Origin: DATMNI01 sp963817515
Lineage (GTDB): Bacteria > Acidobacteriota > Terriglobia > Bryobacterales > Bryobacteraceae
Assembly (NCBI GenBank): GCA_963817515.1
Contig: CAWFPJ010000014.1
Span: forward strand, 62,001-126,000
DNA: 64,000 nucleotides
Direction of reading: 5' to 3'
The notes beneath the pieces were generated by a model. That model was not told where the DNA came from. It made no database searches and worked only from the letters and a program-made list of their open reading frames with translations. Positions 23,971 to 32,366 of the stretch are shown in pieces; within the stretch, counting starts at the first letter, position 1, and every line of letters starts with the position of its first letter. A program made the position numbers and the translations under genes.

Positions 23971-25482
23971 TCAGACCGCGCCTCCCAGCCGCACATTCAC
24001 AAGGCTTCGATAAAGCCTGTATTTTTTGACCTGCACGGCCGCCCCTTCATCGAGCACCCGCGGCAGCACCCAGCCCGGACGCAGCAGATTCTGATACACA
24101 ACGAACTCCCGTCCCGGCGCGGCGAATGCCTTCCACGCCACCACGTTCACCGAAGACAATTGTTTAAGAGCTTCAACGCCGCCATCGATGGTGTCGAAGC
24201 CCATGTACTTGACGGCGGCATCCAGGTCCACAAGAAATACCAGCCGCTGTTTCAGGCGCTCCGGCGCATAGTGCCACATCTGCAGGAACAGTTGCCCGTC
24301 GGGAATCACCACGGGGCCGTGCTCGAGCGCTTCGCGCAGGATCGGATCGTCGTCATAGGGATTCGGGTTCTCCGTATAATCGATCAGCGTGAGCGCCAAC
24401 CCAAATGTCAGTACGGCGGTCATCAGCAGGCCCGGCAGCGCCCGGGAGCCGAAGAATTCCGCCGCTACCATGGGGCTCAGGAGGCAGACTCCGGTCAGCC
24501 CGATCAACGCATAGCGTGCGCTGAACATGTGGGTAACCAACAGACCGCCTACCACCGCTGCTAGTGGTATCGCCAGAAAGAGCACGCCCGCTACTAATTC
24601 GTGGCCAGGTATGCGGATCGCGATGGAGGCGCCATCTTCCCCCTTGGCCCGCAAGCAAAGCAGCGCCAGCAGCCCCAGTAAGAGCGCCCAATAACTGGCG
24701 CCGTGCTGCAGTCCGGTTTCCCAGAACTCAAACGCCTGGCGCAGGTAGGCCGGGGCCCAGGTGTGGCTAAAGCCCTTTACCACGCCGACAATGGTTGCCG
24801 CGCGCAAGATCACTGGAGTGGCTCCCGCCGCCAGAGCCGCGCACACACCCCAATCGATTTTTCGGGTGCGGTATGACCGGAACGCCTCGGCTCCGCCCAA
24901 CGGCAGGTACAGCAGAATCGCGAAATAGTGGCAAAGCAGCGCAGCCGCCAGGCTGAGGGAAAGGCCAGCCAACGCGGCAAGCCGTACCGGACCAAGGCGT
25001 TTCGCGTCACCGGTTGCCGCCTGCCATGCCACCAGCGCCAGCCCACAGAAGGCCAACTCCGGTCCGTAGGCTCGCGCTTCGGCGGTGTGGTAGTATGCCT
25101 CCGTGACAACCGGCAACAGGAGTGCGCTCAGGGCGTAGCAGATGCCCGCGCGCCGATATACGAACCTGAAAAGGCACAGACAGAAAATCCAGAAACCTGC
25201 GATGGCCGGCAGACGGGCCGACACTTCTCCCGTCCCGAACCAGCGCACAGCCAGATGGGTCAGCAAGTGCGGAAGAGGCGGATTGGCATCGCACTGAAGC
25301 GCCGCCTTCCAGGTGGTCGCCAGGTCGGGGGACTGCGCCACGATCAGCGTGATGACTTCGTCGTACCAGAACGGTTTGCCGGCGGCATGGCCCTTGGCGC
25401 CCACGGAATAGATAATGGTGAGCAAAAGCAAGATCCAATACTTGTGCTTCTCCATGCCCGCAACGGCGTGCTCAGCCATCAT
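23971..25482 (-). CDS. GT39-like polytopic membrane glycosyltransferase
   Basis: 503 residues with roughly ten hydrophobic helices and a soluble C-terminal part of about 130 residues. The first extracytoplasmic loop contains FWYDEVITLIV, resembling the acidic motif of GT-C enzymes such as PMT/ArnT that use lipid-linked sugars. It may transfer a sugar to lipid A, a glycan or a protein at the outer face of the inner membrane. Start is ATG 25482 (a second ATG follows at once). It is divergent from the glycosyltransferase/methyltransferase gene, with 110 bases between them. Confidence 0.7.
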   Translation of the reverse strand: MMAEHAVAGMEKHKYWILLLLTIIYSVGAKGHAAGKPFWYDEVITLIVAQSPDLATTWKAALQCDANPPLPHLLTHLAVRWFGTGEVSARLPAIAGFWIFCLCLFRFVYRRAGICYALSALLLPVVTEAYYHTAEARAYGPELAFCGLALVAWQAATGDAKRLGPVRLAALAGLSLSLAAALLCHYFAILLYLPLGGAEAFRSYRTRKIDWGVCAALAAGATPVILRAATIVGVVKGFSHTWAPAYLRQAFEFWETGLQHGASYWALLLGLLALLCLRAKGEDGASIAIRIPGHELVAGVLFLAIPLAAVVGGLLVTHMFSARYALIGLTGVCLLSPMVAAEFFGSRALPGLLMTAVLTFGLALTLIDYTENPNPYDDDPILREALEHGPVVIPDGQLFLQMWHYAPERLKQRLVFLVDLDAAVKYMGFDTIDGGVEALKQLSSVNVVAWKAFAAPGREFVVYQNLLRPGWVLPRVLDEGAAVQVKKYRLYRSLVNVRLGGAV

Positions 25483-25576
25483 ATAATTTCTGATTTAAGT
25501 GTAGCTTCTCGCCGTGGTCAGGCTTGTGGCTTACGCGCACTGCGAGGATTCACCCATTCAAGACCTCGCCATTTGT

Positions 25577-25582
25577 TAAACT
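25577..25582 (+). promoter_or_regulatory. Candidate -10 box (TAAACT) of the glycosyltransferase-heptose unit
   Basis: TAAACT ends 10 bases before ATG 25593, with no clear Shine-Dalgarno and no -35. It fits the start-proximal -10 pattern seen at other first genes in the window. Confidence 0.25.
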
Positions 25583-25592
25583 GCGTAGTTTC

Positions 25593-27065
25593 ATGAAGCT
25601 GTCAATCCTGATGCCGGTCTACAACGAACGCACTGTTGTGGAGAGATGTATCTCGCTGGTATTGACGGCCCCGATTCCGGAAAACATGGAGCGGGAACTG
25701 GTCATCGTAGACGATTGTTCTACCGATGGCACGTTCGCCATTCTCCAGCGCCTGGCCGCTGCGTTCCCGCAGATTCAGCTCTACCAGCACGCGCAGAATC
25801 GGGGCAAGGGCGCGGCGGTTCGCACGGCCATCGAAAAGGCCTCGGGCGATTTTTCCCTCATCCAGGATGCCGATCTGGAATACGACCCCAACGAATACTC
25901 GAAGCTCCTGCGCCCGCTCCTGGACGGCCACGCCGATGCCGTCTTCGGGTCCCGGTACCTGGCGGGCGATCAGTCGCGCGTCCTTCCCTTCTGGCATTCC
26001 ATGATCAACAAGGGCCTCACCCTGGTTTCTAATATGTTCTGCAACCTGAACCTCACGGACATGGAAACCTGCTACAAGGTCTTTCGCACTGATCTGCTGA
26101 AAAGCATCCCCATCCGTTCGGACCGCTTCGGCTTTGAGCCGGAGATTGTCATGAAGAGCGCCAAGCGCAAGTTCCGCATTTACGAAGTCCCCATCAGCTA
26201 TCACGGCCGCACTTACGAAGAGGGAAAAAAAATAGGCTGGAAGGATGGCCTGAAGGCCTTCGGCGTGATCTTCAAGTTTTGGCTGATCGATGACCTCTAT
26301 GCCGCGCCGTATGGACGCGGAGTGCTCAACAATCTTACCGGAACGCCGCAATATCTGAGTTGGCTGGCGCTCAAGGTGCGGCCCTCCGTGGGCGATGAAA
26401 TTCTGGAAGTGGGCGCGGGAATTGGGAATCTCACCGGCCGCCTGATGGCGCGGCGTACGCTGTACATCGCTGCCGAAACCGACCCGCTTCACCTTCACGC
26501 ACTGCGCAACCGTTTTCTGCGCACGCCAAATGTGGCGGTGCAGCGCATCGACCCCGAAGTTGCCGAGGACCTGGCGGGCTTGGAAAACTGCTTCGATACG
26601 GTGCTCTGCCTGAACGTGCTGGAGCGTTTGGAGGATCCCGCCAGTGTGCTCCATGTGCTGCGCCGCACGCTGAAACCCAACGGCGTGATGGTGATTCTGG
26701 TTCCCAACGTGCCCGGCCTCTATGGCAGCCTCGACCGCAGCCTTGGCCATAAACGGCGCTACAGCGCCGATGCGATACGCCAAATGCTGGAGTCTGAAGG
26801 CTTCTGGGTGGAAAGCATCGGCAGCTTCAACAAAGTTGCCGCCGTACCCTGGTGGGCTTACAGCAAAATGTTCGGCGCCGGCAACATCAGCAAGCTGGTG
26901 CTGAAGATATTCGACAAGTCAGTTTGGATTTGGCGGAGGCTGGACGTATTGATGCCGTGGCCGGGCCTGTCGCTCCTGGTGGTCGCGCGCCAGAGCGCAC
27001 CGGCGGCGGCTTCCAGGCAGCCACGCGAGGCGGTCGGCGGCTCCACGGCGCGGCATGCAAGCTGA
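25593..27065 (+). CDS. Fused family 2 glycosyltransferase and SAM-dependent methyltransferase
   Basis: 490 residues. Residues 1-240 form a GT-A domain like dolichyl-phosphate mannose synthase (SILMPVYNERTVV, VIVDDCSTDGT, QNRGKGAAVRTAI, and Asp92/Asp94 in IQDADLEYDP). From about 265 a class I methyltransferase begins (EVGAGIGN at 272-279, then an acidic AETDP and LCLNVLERLEDP). One polypeptide could thus transfer and methylate a sugar, or the two domains act on consecutive intermediates. It overlaps rfaE1 by 11 bases, pointing to an LPS or polysaccharide role. ATG 25593 starts exactly at the first strand. Confidence 0.88.
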   Translation: MKLSILMPVYNERTVVERCISLVLTAPIPENMERELVIVDDCSTDGTFAILQRLAAAFPQIQLYQHAQNRGKGAAVRTAIEKASGDFSLIQDADLEYDPNEYSKLLRPLLDGHADAVFGSRYLAGDQSRVLPFWHSMINKGLTLVSNMFCNLNLTDMETCYKVFRTDLLKSIPIRSDRFGFEPEIVMKSAKRKFRIYEVPISYHGRTYEEGKKIGWKDGLKAFGVIFKFWLIDDLYAAPYGRGVLNNLTGTPQYLSWLALKVRPSVGDEILEVGAGIGNLTGRLMARRTLYIAAETDPLHLHALRNRFLRTPNVAVQRIDPEVAEDLAGLENCFDTVLCLNVLERLEDPASVLHVLRRTLKPNGVMVILVPNVPGLYGSLDRSLGHKRRYSADAIRQMLESEGFWVESIGSFNKVAAVPWWAYSKMFGAGNISKLVLKIFDKSVWIWRRLDVLMPWPGLSLLVVARQSAPAAASRQPREAVGGSTARHAS

Positions 27066-28062
27066 TTCCAGCCAATCGCGCTACGCCTCCCTCATAGCCC
27101 GGTTTTCCGACCTGCGCGTATTGGTGATTGGCGACCTCATGCTCGACGAGTTCATCTGGGGCAAGGTGTCCCGCATTTCCCCCGAAGCGCCGGTGCCGGT
27201 CGTCGACGTAGTTGGGGAATCATACTATCCGGGCGGTGCGGCCAACGTGGCGCGCAACCTGCGCGAGTTCACCGCTCACACCAGCCTCATGGGTCTGGCG
27301 GGGAATGACCCGCAAGGCCAGCGGCTGTGCGGCCTGCTGCGGGCTTCCGGAATCGACACCGCCGGCGTACAGCGGGACGACGCCTGGGCCACCGTCGTCA
27401 AAACCCGGATCATCGCGCGCAACCAGCAGGTGGTGCGAGTGGACCGTGAGCGGCCCGGTCCGTTGACGCCAGCTCAGATGGCGCTGGCCAAAGAGTATCT
27501 GGCCGGCGGCATCGGCCGGGTGGACGGCATCGTGGTGGCCGATTACGGCAAGGGATTTTTGAATCAGGAACTGGCCGACTACATCTGCCGCAGCGCGCGC
27601 GATCACGGCAAGGTTCTCACCGTAGACCCGCACCCGCGCACCTCGCTCTCCTGGCGCGGCGCCACCGCCATCAAGCCTAACCGTATGGAAGCCTTCAGTG
27701 CCGCGGGCATGGCGCCGTCCGCGCCGGTAGAGCCGGTAACTGACGATGGGATGCTGCTCGACGCCGGTCGCAAACTGCTTCGCGTCTGGGAGACCGCCAG
27801 TCTGCTGGTCACTCTGGGCGAACACGGCATGCTGTTGCTGCATGGCGATGCGCCGCCGTACCACACACCCACGCGCGCCAAAGAAGTCTTCGACGTATCG
27901 GGCGCCGGCGATACTGCTATCGCCGTATTCACCCTGGGGTTGCTGGCCGGCGCCACACCCCTGGAAGCTGCCGAACTGGCCAACCGTGCCAGCGGGATTG
28001 TGGTGGGCAAACTGGGCACCGCAATTGTTTCGCCGGCCGAACTGGAAGCCAGCTTCCTTTGA
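27055..28062 (+). CDS. rfaE1: D-glycero-beta-D-manno-heptose-7-phosphate kinase (RfaE1/HldE kinase domain)
   Basis: 335-residue PfkB/ribokinase-family enzyme that phosphorylates heptose 7-phosphate at C1 on the way to ADP-heptose for LPS cores. Motifs: VLVIGDLMLDEFIWGKVSRISPEAPVP (N-terminal block; shown in part), YPGGAANVARNL, and the anion hole with catalytic Asp286 in SGAGDTAIAVF. Only the kinase half of HldE is present; the adenylyltransferase half must be encoded elsewhere. It is followed directly by gmhB, the next pathway step. Confidence 0.9.
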   Translation: MQADSSQSRYASLIARFSDLRVLVIGDLMLDEFIWGKVSRISPEAPVPVVDVVGESYYPGGAANVARNLREFTAHTSLMGLAGNDPQGQRLCGLLRASGIDTAGVQRDDAWATVVKTRIIARNQQVVRVDRERPGPLTPAQMALAKEYLAGGIGRVDGIVVADYGKGFLNQELADYICRSARDHGKVLTVDPHPRTSLSWRGATAIKPNRMEAFSAAGMAPSAPVEPVTDDGMLLDAGRKLLRVWETASLLVTLGEHGMLLLHGDAPPYHTPTRAKEVFDVSGAGDTAIAVFTLGLLAGATPLEAAELANRASGIVVGKLGTAIVSPAELEASFL

Positions 28063-28064
28063 AA

Positions 28065-28577
28065 ATGCGCGCTGTCTTTTTCGATCGCGACGGAACCCTC
28101 ATGGAGGAGGTCAGCTATTGTCGTGATCCGGCCCAGGTCCGTGTTTTCCCGGGAGTGCCGGAAGCTCTGCGGCGGTTGAAGGCCGCCGGCTTCGCGATCT
28201 TCGTCATCACCAACCAGGCAGGCATCGCGCGCGGCATCATTACTGAAGACCAGTACCGCGCTGTGCATACGGAGTTTTTGCGCCAGGTGGATGGTGAGCT
28301 GATCGACGCCACCTATTACTGCGCCGACGCTCCCTGGGTTCCATCCGCCCGGCGGAAGCCGGCGCCCGGCATGGTGCTGGAAGCCGCCGCCGATTACGGA
28401 ATCGATCTTGCCGAATCGTATTTCATCGGGGATAAAGCCATCGATATCGAGTGCGGGCGCCGAGCGGGCACGCACACCATACAGGTGTTGACCGGGTATG
28501 GGGCGCAGCAAAAATGCGACCCGGATTCCACTTGCCAAACCGTAGTGGAAGCGGTCGAAACCATTCTGTCGCAGTAG
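28065..28577 (+). CDS. gmhB: D-glycero-D-manno-heptose-1,7-bisphosphate 7-phosphatase (GmhB-like)
   Basis: 170-residue HAD phosphatase. Asp7 and Asp9 in FFDRDGTL are catalytic; FVITNQAGIARG, RKPAPGM and YFIGDKAIDIECG are motifs II-IV. Removing the 7-phosphate of heptose bisphosphate follows the RfaE1 step. The zinc loop of E. coli GmhB (three Cys and one His) is not conserved here: only one Cys (YYCADAPW) remains, so the substrate anomer preference may differ. The ATG at 28065 is chosen; a TTG at 28059 overlaps the rfaE1 stop. Confidence 0.85.
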   Translation: MRAVFFDRDGTLMEEVSYCRDPAQVRVFPGVPEALRRLKAAGFAIFVITNQAGIARGIITEDQYRAVHTEFLRQVDGELIDATYYCADAPWVPSARRKPAPGMVLEAAADYGIDLAESYFIGDKAIDIECGRRAGTHTIQVLTGYGAQQKCDPDSTCQTVVEAVETILSQ

Positions 28578-28587
28578 CCGCCGTGGA

Positions 28588-28628
28588 GCAGACTCTCAGT
28601 CTGCCATGTCCGGATTCATCCGGACATG
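28588..28628. terminator. Two adjacent perfect hairpins between convergent gmhB and hslU
   Basis: GCAGACT-CTC-AGTCTGC (28588-28604) is directly followed by CATGTCCGG-ATTCAT-CCGGACATG (28605-28628). Both lie in the 71-bp gap between convergent genes, the usual place for a bidirectional terminator. No T-run follows, so the first may instead be part of a dispersed repeat. Confidence 0.5.
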
Positions 28629-28648
28629 TCTTGAATCGCGCCGCTACC

Positions 28649-30007
28649 TCACAGAATATATCGGCTCAGATCCTGATCTTTCACAATATCCGCCAACTGC
28701 TTGCGCACGTAATTGGCATCGACTCTGACCGTCTTCTTCTTCAAATCCGGGCCGGCAAACGACACCTCTTCCAGCAGTTTCTCCATAATGGTGTGCAGCC
28801 GGCGCGCGCCGATATTCTCCGCCGACTCATTCACCTGCGCCGCAAAACGCGCCACTTCTTCCAGGGCATCGTCGGTCAGGATAAGTTTGATTCCTTCAGT
28901 CTCGAGCAGCGCCGTGTACTGCTTGGCCAGCGCGTTTTTCGGTTCTTTCAGGATGCGGATGAAATCGTCCACGGAAAGCGATTTCAGCTCCACGCGGATG
29001 GGAAAGCGGCCTTGCAACTCGGGAATCATGTCACTCGGCTTGGACACATGAAACGCGCCCGCGGCGATAAACAAGATATGATCCGTGCGCACAAAACCGT
29101 AGCGGGTGTTGACTGTGGTGCCTTCGACAATGGGCAGAATGTCGCGCTGCACGCCCTCGCGGCTCACGTCCGGCCCGTGCCCGGATTCGCGGCCCGCGAT
29201 CTTGTCGATTTCATCCAGGAAAATAATTCCGCTCGATTCCACGCGCTCAAGCGCGGCGCGCGTAACCTGGTCCATGTCGATCAGCTTCTGCTCTTCTTCC
29301 TGCACCAGATAGTCCAGCGCCTCGGCCACGCGCATTTTGCGCCGCCGCGTCTTGGCGCCGAAAAGGCTGGGCAGCATGTCCTTCAGGTTGATGCCCATTT
29401 CTTCGATACCGGCGTTGGTGGTGATTTCGAAGGTGGGGGCGCGGTCCTTGACTTCCAGCTCCACCAGGCGTTCGTCCAGTTTGCCTTCGCGCAGCCGCTC
29501 CCGGAGCTTTTCGCGCGTGCGCTCCACGCTTTCGCTGGGGTCGGCGGTGGGCGGCATCAGCAGGTCCAGCAATCGGTCTTCGGCGTTAAGCTCGGCGCGG
29601 TCGGCGACTTCGTCCAGCCGTTCCTCACGCACCATGTCGATGGCGATGTCCACCAGGTCGCGGATCATCGACTCCACGTCTCGGCCCACATAGCCCACTT
29701 CCGTGAACTTGCTGGCTTCCACCTTCAGGAATGGCGAATTCGCCAGCCGCGCCAGGCGCCGCGCCAACTCGGTTTTACCCACGCCCGTGGGGCCGATCAT
29801 GAGGATGTTCTTGGGCATCACCTCCTCGGCCATTTCGGGCGGGAGTTTCTGGCGCCGGATGCGGTTGCGCAGCGCGATGGCCACGGCGCGTTTGGCTTCC
29901 GCCTGACCCACCACGTGCTTGTCCAGTTCGCGGACGATTTCACGAGGAGTCAACTCGTCAAGCAACGGCTCCTCATCCACGGACTGCCCTGGAAGATAGA
30001 TCACCAT
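28649..30007 (-). CDS. hslU: ATP-dependent protease ATPase subunit HslU (ClpY)
   Basis: 452-residue AAA+ unfoldase that feeds proteins to HslV. N-terminal LTPREIVRELDKHVVGQ, Walker A GPTGVGKT (72-79), KFTEVGYVGRDVES (pore loop GYVG), an I-domain from about 110 to 240, Walker B IIFLDEIDKI, and sensor 2 GARRLHTIMEKLLEE. The C-terminus DLSRYIL is the tail that docks into HslV. It lies 2 bases after hslV on the same strand, the normal pair. Confidence 0.96.
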   Translation of the reverse strand: MVIYLPGQSVDEEPLLDELTPREIVRELDKHVVGQAEAKRAVAIALRNRIRRQKLPPEMAEEVMPKNILMIGPTGVGKTELARRLARLANSPFLKVEASKFTEVGYVGRDVESMIRDLVDIAIDMVREERLDEVADRAELNAEDRLLDLLMPPTADPSESVERTREKLRERLREGKLDERLVELEVKDRAPTFEITTNAGIEEMGINLKDMLPSLFGAKTRRRKMRVAEALDYLVQEEEQKLIDMDQVTRAALERVESSGIIFLDEIDKIAGRESGHGPDVSREGVQRDILPIVEGTTVNTRYGFVRTDHILFIAAGAFHVSKPSDMIPELQGRFPIRVELKSLSVDDFIRILKEPKNALAKQYTALLETEGIKLILTDDALEEVARFAAQVNESAENIGARRLHTIMEKLLEEVSFAGPDLKKKTVRVDANYVRKQLADIVKDQDLSRYIL

Positions 30008-30009
30008 GG

Positions 30010-30549
30010 TTATTCGAGCTCCTCGTAAGTGACTTGATCATTGGTGTAGATGCAGATCTTGCCCGCGATCTCCATGGCCTGCTCCACAATGTGGCGCGCC
30101 GAAAGCTTGGTATTGCGCAGCAGCGCGGTAGCCGCCGCGGTGGCGAAGGGGCCGCCCGAACCGATAGCCACAATGCCCTCGTCGGGCTCAATTACGTCGC
30201 CGTTGCCGCTCACCAGGTAAGTATTCTTGCTGTCGGCAACCAGCAGCAGCGCCTCCAGATGACGCAGTATGCGGTCGGTACGCCACTCTTTGGCCAGCTC
30301 TACCACTGACCGCGGGAGGTTCCCGTTGAACTGCTCCAGCTTCGATTCGAAGCGGGCGAACAGCGCAAACGCGTCAGCCGTGGAACCGGCGAAGCCCGCC
30401 AAAACCTTATCGTTGTAAAGCCGGCGCAGTTTTCTGGCGGTAGATTTGAGAACCTCATTACCCAGCGTGACCTGCCCATCCCCCGCCATGACAACTTTAT
30501 TGTCTCGACGGACGCAGATCACCGTCGTTGAACGGACCTTTTGTCTCAT
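30010..30549 (-). CDS. hslV: ATP-dependent protease peptidase subunit HslV (ClpQ)
   Basis: 179-residue proteasome-like threonine peptidase, active as a double hexamer with HslU. The catalytic Thr should be Thr8 in RSTTVICV after removal of a 7-residue propeptide; most HslV have only a Met there, so processing is needed. Other blocks: MAGDGQVTLGN, LAGFAGSTADAFAL, AIGSGGPFATAAA. A TAAAAT at 30569-30564 (minus strand) is a candidate -10 box, 14 bases before the ATG. Confidence 0.96.
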   Translation of the reverse strand: MRQKVRSTTVICVRRDNKVVMAGDGQVTLGNEVLKSTARKLRRLYNDKVLAGFAGSTADAFALFARFESKLEQFNGNLPRSVVELAKEWRTDRILRHLEALLLVADSKNTYLVSGNGDVIEPDEGIVAIGSGGPFATAAATALLRNTKLSARHIVEQAMEIAGKICIYTNDQVTYEELE

Positions 30550-30584
30550 TGTTTGTGAACCTCATTTTAACCCATAGAGCGTTG

Positions 30585-30590
30585 TACACT
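30585..30590 (+). promoter_or_regulatory. Candidate -10 box (TACACT) of the AraC-family regulator
   Basis: TACACT ends 7 bases before ATG 30598. There is no Shine-Dalgarno, so a transcript from here would start at or next to the ATG. The 48-bp gap is shared with the divergent hslV promoter. Confidence 0.4.
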
Positions 30591-30597
30591 CAGAGCG

Positions 30598-31470
30598 ATG
30601 GTGGCGCCGCCGGCATTTCCGCTGAACCGCTTGTCAGCCCCTTTGCGCGCACATAATGCGGTACTGTGCGCGCGGGGACGCAGACATTTGGTGAAAGACT
30701 TTCCGGGGCCGCTCTCCATCAAGTCGGTTTCGAGCGGCAGCGTCGTCTGGAAAGCCGGCGGCCGGGAGCTCACCGTAGACCGCGATTCCTTTCTGGTGCT
30801 CAACCACGGCGAGCCATATTCCATGGAGATCGAATCGCCTAAGCCCGTGGCCACGCTGTGCGTGTTTTTCCAGGAAGGCTTCGTGGAATCCGTGGCGCGG
30901 TCAGTGGCATATTCGGAAATTGAACCGGAGGCCGAATCTCCCTCGCGTTTCCTTTTGCGGCTGCACTCCCGCGACTGTCGCATTCTTCCGCGCATGCAAA
31001 CCTTGGCTAGCACGCGCCTGGCGGACCGGCTTTGGATCGATGAGCAGTTTCTCCAATTGGCGCGCGATCTGCTGCGGCTCAACCACGAAATCGAGCAGCG
31101 GGTACGTCTGATGCCCGCACGCCGGCACGCCACCCGCGAGGAACTTTTCAGGCGCGCGCGCCGCGGGCAGGAATTCCTGCATGCCAATGCCTGCAGCCAA
31201 CTCGACCTGGCCTCACTGGCGCGGCAGGCCTGCCTCTCACCTTTTCATTTCCATCGCGCATTCACGCAAGCCTTTGGCAAGACGCCGAATCAATACCGGA
31301 ACGAACTGCGATTGGCCGAGGCCCGAAGGTTGCTAGAAGCCGGCGATATGACCGTTATGGAAATCTGCGGAGCCGTGGGGTTCGAAAGCGCCGCATCATT
31401 CAGCAGCCTGTTCCGGCGGAGTTTCGGCGTGCCGCCCTCGGCGATTCGCAAATCACGCAAGATTCGATAA
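30598..31470 (+). CDS. AraC-family transcriptional regulator
   Basis: 290 residues. The C-terminal 100 residues carry two helix-turn-helix motifs: LASLARQACLSPFHFHRAFTQAFGKTP and MEICGAVGFESAASFSSLFRRSFGVPPS (family pattern; shown as pieces). The N-terminal half (to about 180) has a cupin-like LNHGEPYSMEIE segment and probably binds a ligand. The gene is monocistronic or paired with the ankyrin gene 34 bases downstream. Target genes are unknown. Confidence 0.9.
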   Translation: MVAPPAFPLNRLSAPLRAHNAVLCARGRRHLVKDFPGPLSIKSVSSGSVVWKAGGRELTVDRDSFLVLNHGEPYSMEIESPKPVATLCVFFQEGFVESVARSVAYSEIEPEAESPSRFLLRLHSRDCRILPRMQTLASTRLADRLWIDEQFLQLARDLLRLNHEIEQRVRLMPARRHATREELFRRARRGQEFLHANACSQLDLASLARQACLSPFHFHRAFTQAFGKTPNQYRNELRLAEARRLLEAGDMTVMEICGAVGFESAASFSSLFRRSFGVPPSAIRKSRKIR

Positions 31471-31504
31471 GACCGCGGGGCCGGAGTGCTTCATACTTAC
31501 ATCC

Positions 31505-32155
31505 ATGGAAAACATCACGCAGTTCTTCGATGCCATTCTGCACGGTGATGCCGCCGAAGTGCAAGCCCTGGTTGCTGCAAATCCCACACTCGCCGAGGCC
31601 CGCAATCAGGATGGCGCCACGCCGGCGCTTTGGGCCGTCTATACGCGCCATGCCGATCTGGCGCCGGTGGTGCTGGCAGGCCGCGCCCCGGATTTCTTTG
31701 AAGCCTGCGCGCTGGGACAACCGGACCGCGTAGCTACGCTTCTGGCGCAGGATTCGCAGCTGGTGACTGCGTATTCGGCCGATGGCTTCACGGGCCTCGG
31801 ATTCGCCGCGTTCTTCGGGCACGTCGAACTGGCGCGGCTTCTGCTGCAATCAGGCGCCGACGCCAACCGTCCGTCGCGCAATCGTCTTAGTGTGGCGCCG
31901 CTGCACTCCGCGGTTGCGGCCGGCAGTTTGCCATTGGTGGAATTGTTGCTTTCGCACGGCGCACTGCCAGACCCGGTGGAAGGCTCCGGCGCAACACCAC
32001 TGCACTCGGCCGCCGGGCATGGGTCGAGAGAGATGGTTGCCAGACTGCTGGCCGCGGGCGCGGATCCCCAACGCAAGACCAACGATGGGAAGACTCCGGC
32101 GGATATTGCGCGGCAGTACGGGAATGACGCGCTGAGCCGTGAATTGGCGGGCTGA
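31505..32155 (+). CDS. Ankyrin-repeat protein
   Basis: 216 residues with about five ankyrin repeats. Clear units are TGLGFAAFFGHVELARLLLQ, APLHSAVAAGSLPLVELLLS and TPLHSAAGHGSREMVARLLA, ending in DGKTPADIARQYGND. No signal peptide is seen, so it is probably a cytoplasmic protein-binding module. A partner is not evident from the neighbours. Confidence 0.85.
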   Translation: MENITQFFDAILHGDAAEVQALVAANPTLAEARNQDGATPALWAVYTRHADLAPVVLAGRAPDFFEACALGQPDRVATLLAQDSQLVTAYSADGFTGLGFAAFFGHVELARLLLQSGADANRPSRNRLSVAPLHSAVAAGSLPLVELLLSHGALPDPVEGSGATPLHSAAGHGSREMVARLLAAGADPQRKTNDGKTPADIARQYGNDALSRELAG

Positions 32156-32189
32156 ACTGGCGGGCTGAAGCGGCTTCAACCGAAACTGT

Positions 32190-32360
32190 TATAATTTTAT
32201 TAGCGCTGACGATTTGCAGCGACTACCGAATACTGCTGCCCTTGAGGGCTGCATTTAAGTCCGGGACTTGATCGTATTTGACAGGTACCAAGGCGATGCT
32301 GACAGACGTTTCACCCCTTCTACATCCTGCCCTATCGGCTCGCTTCCTCGACAACGGAGG
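32190..32360 (+). promoter_or_regulatory. Possible promoter and leader of panBC-coaX
   Basis: A perfect TATAAT (32190-32195) lies 171 bases before panB. The leader has a small hairpin (GCCCT/AGGGC near 32238-32250) and ends with GGAGG (32356-32360), 6 bases before the panB ATG. No -35 is clear and I recognise no riboswitch, so only the Shine-Dalgarno is firm. Confidence 0.35.
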
Positions 32361-32366
32361 TGCGTG

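Noticed and set aside
28451..30028. 525-codon open frame opposite hslU
   Set aside because: Shadow of hslU; His/Phe-rich with no recognisable fold.
32196..32355. Riboswitch in the panB leader
   Set aside because: Only a small hairpin is seen and no known aptamer core is recognisable.
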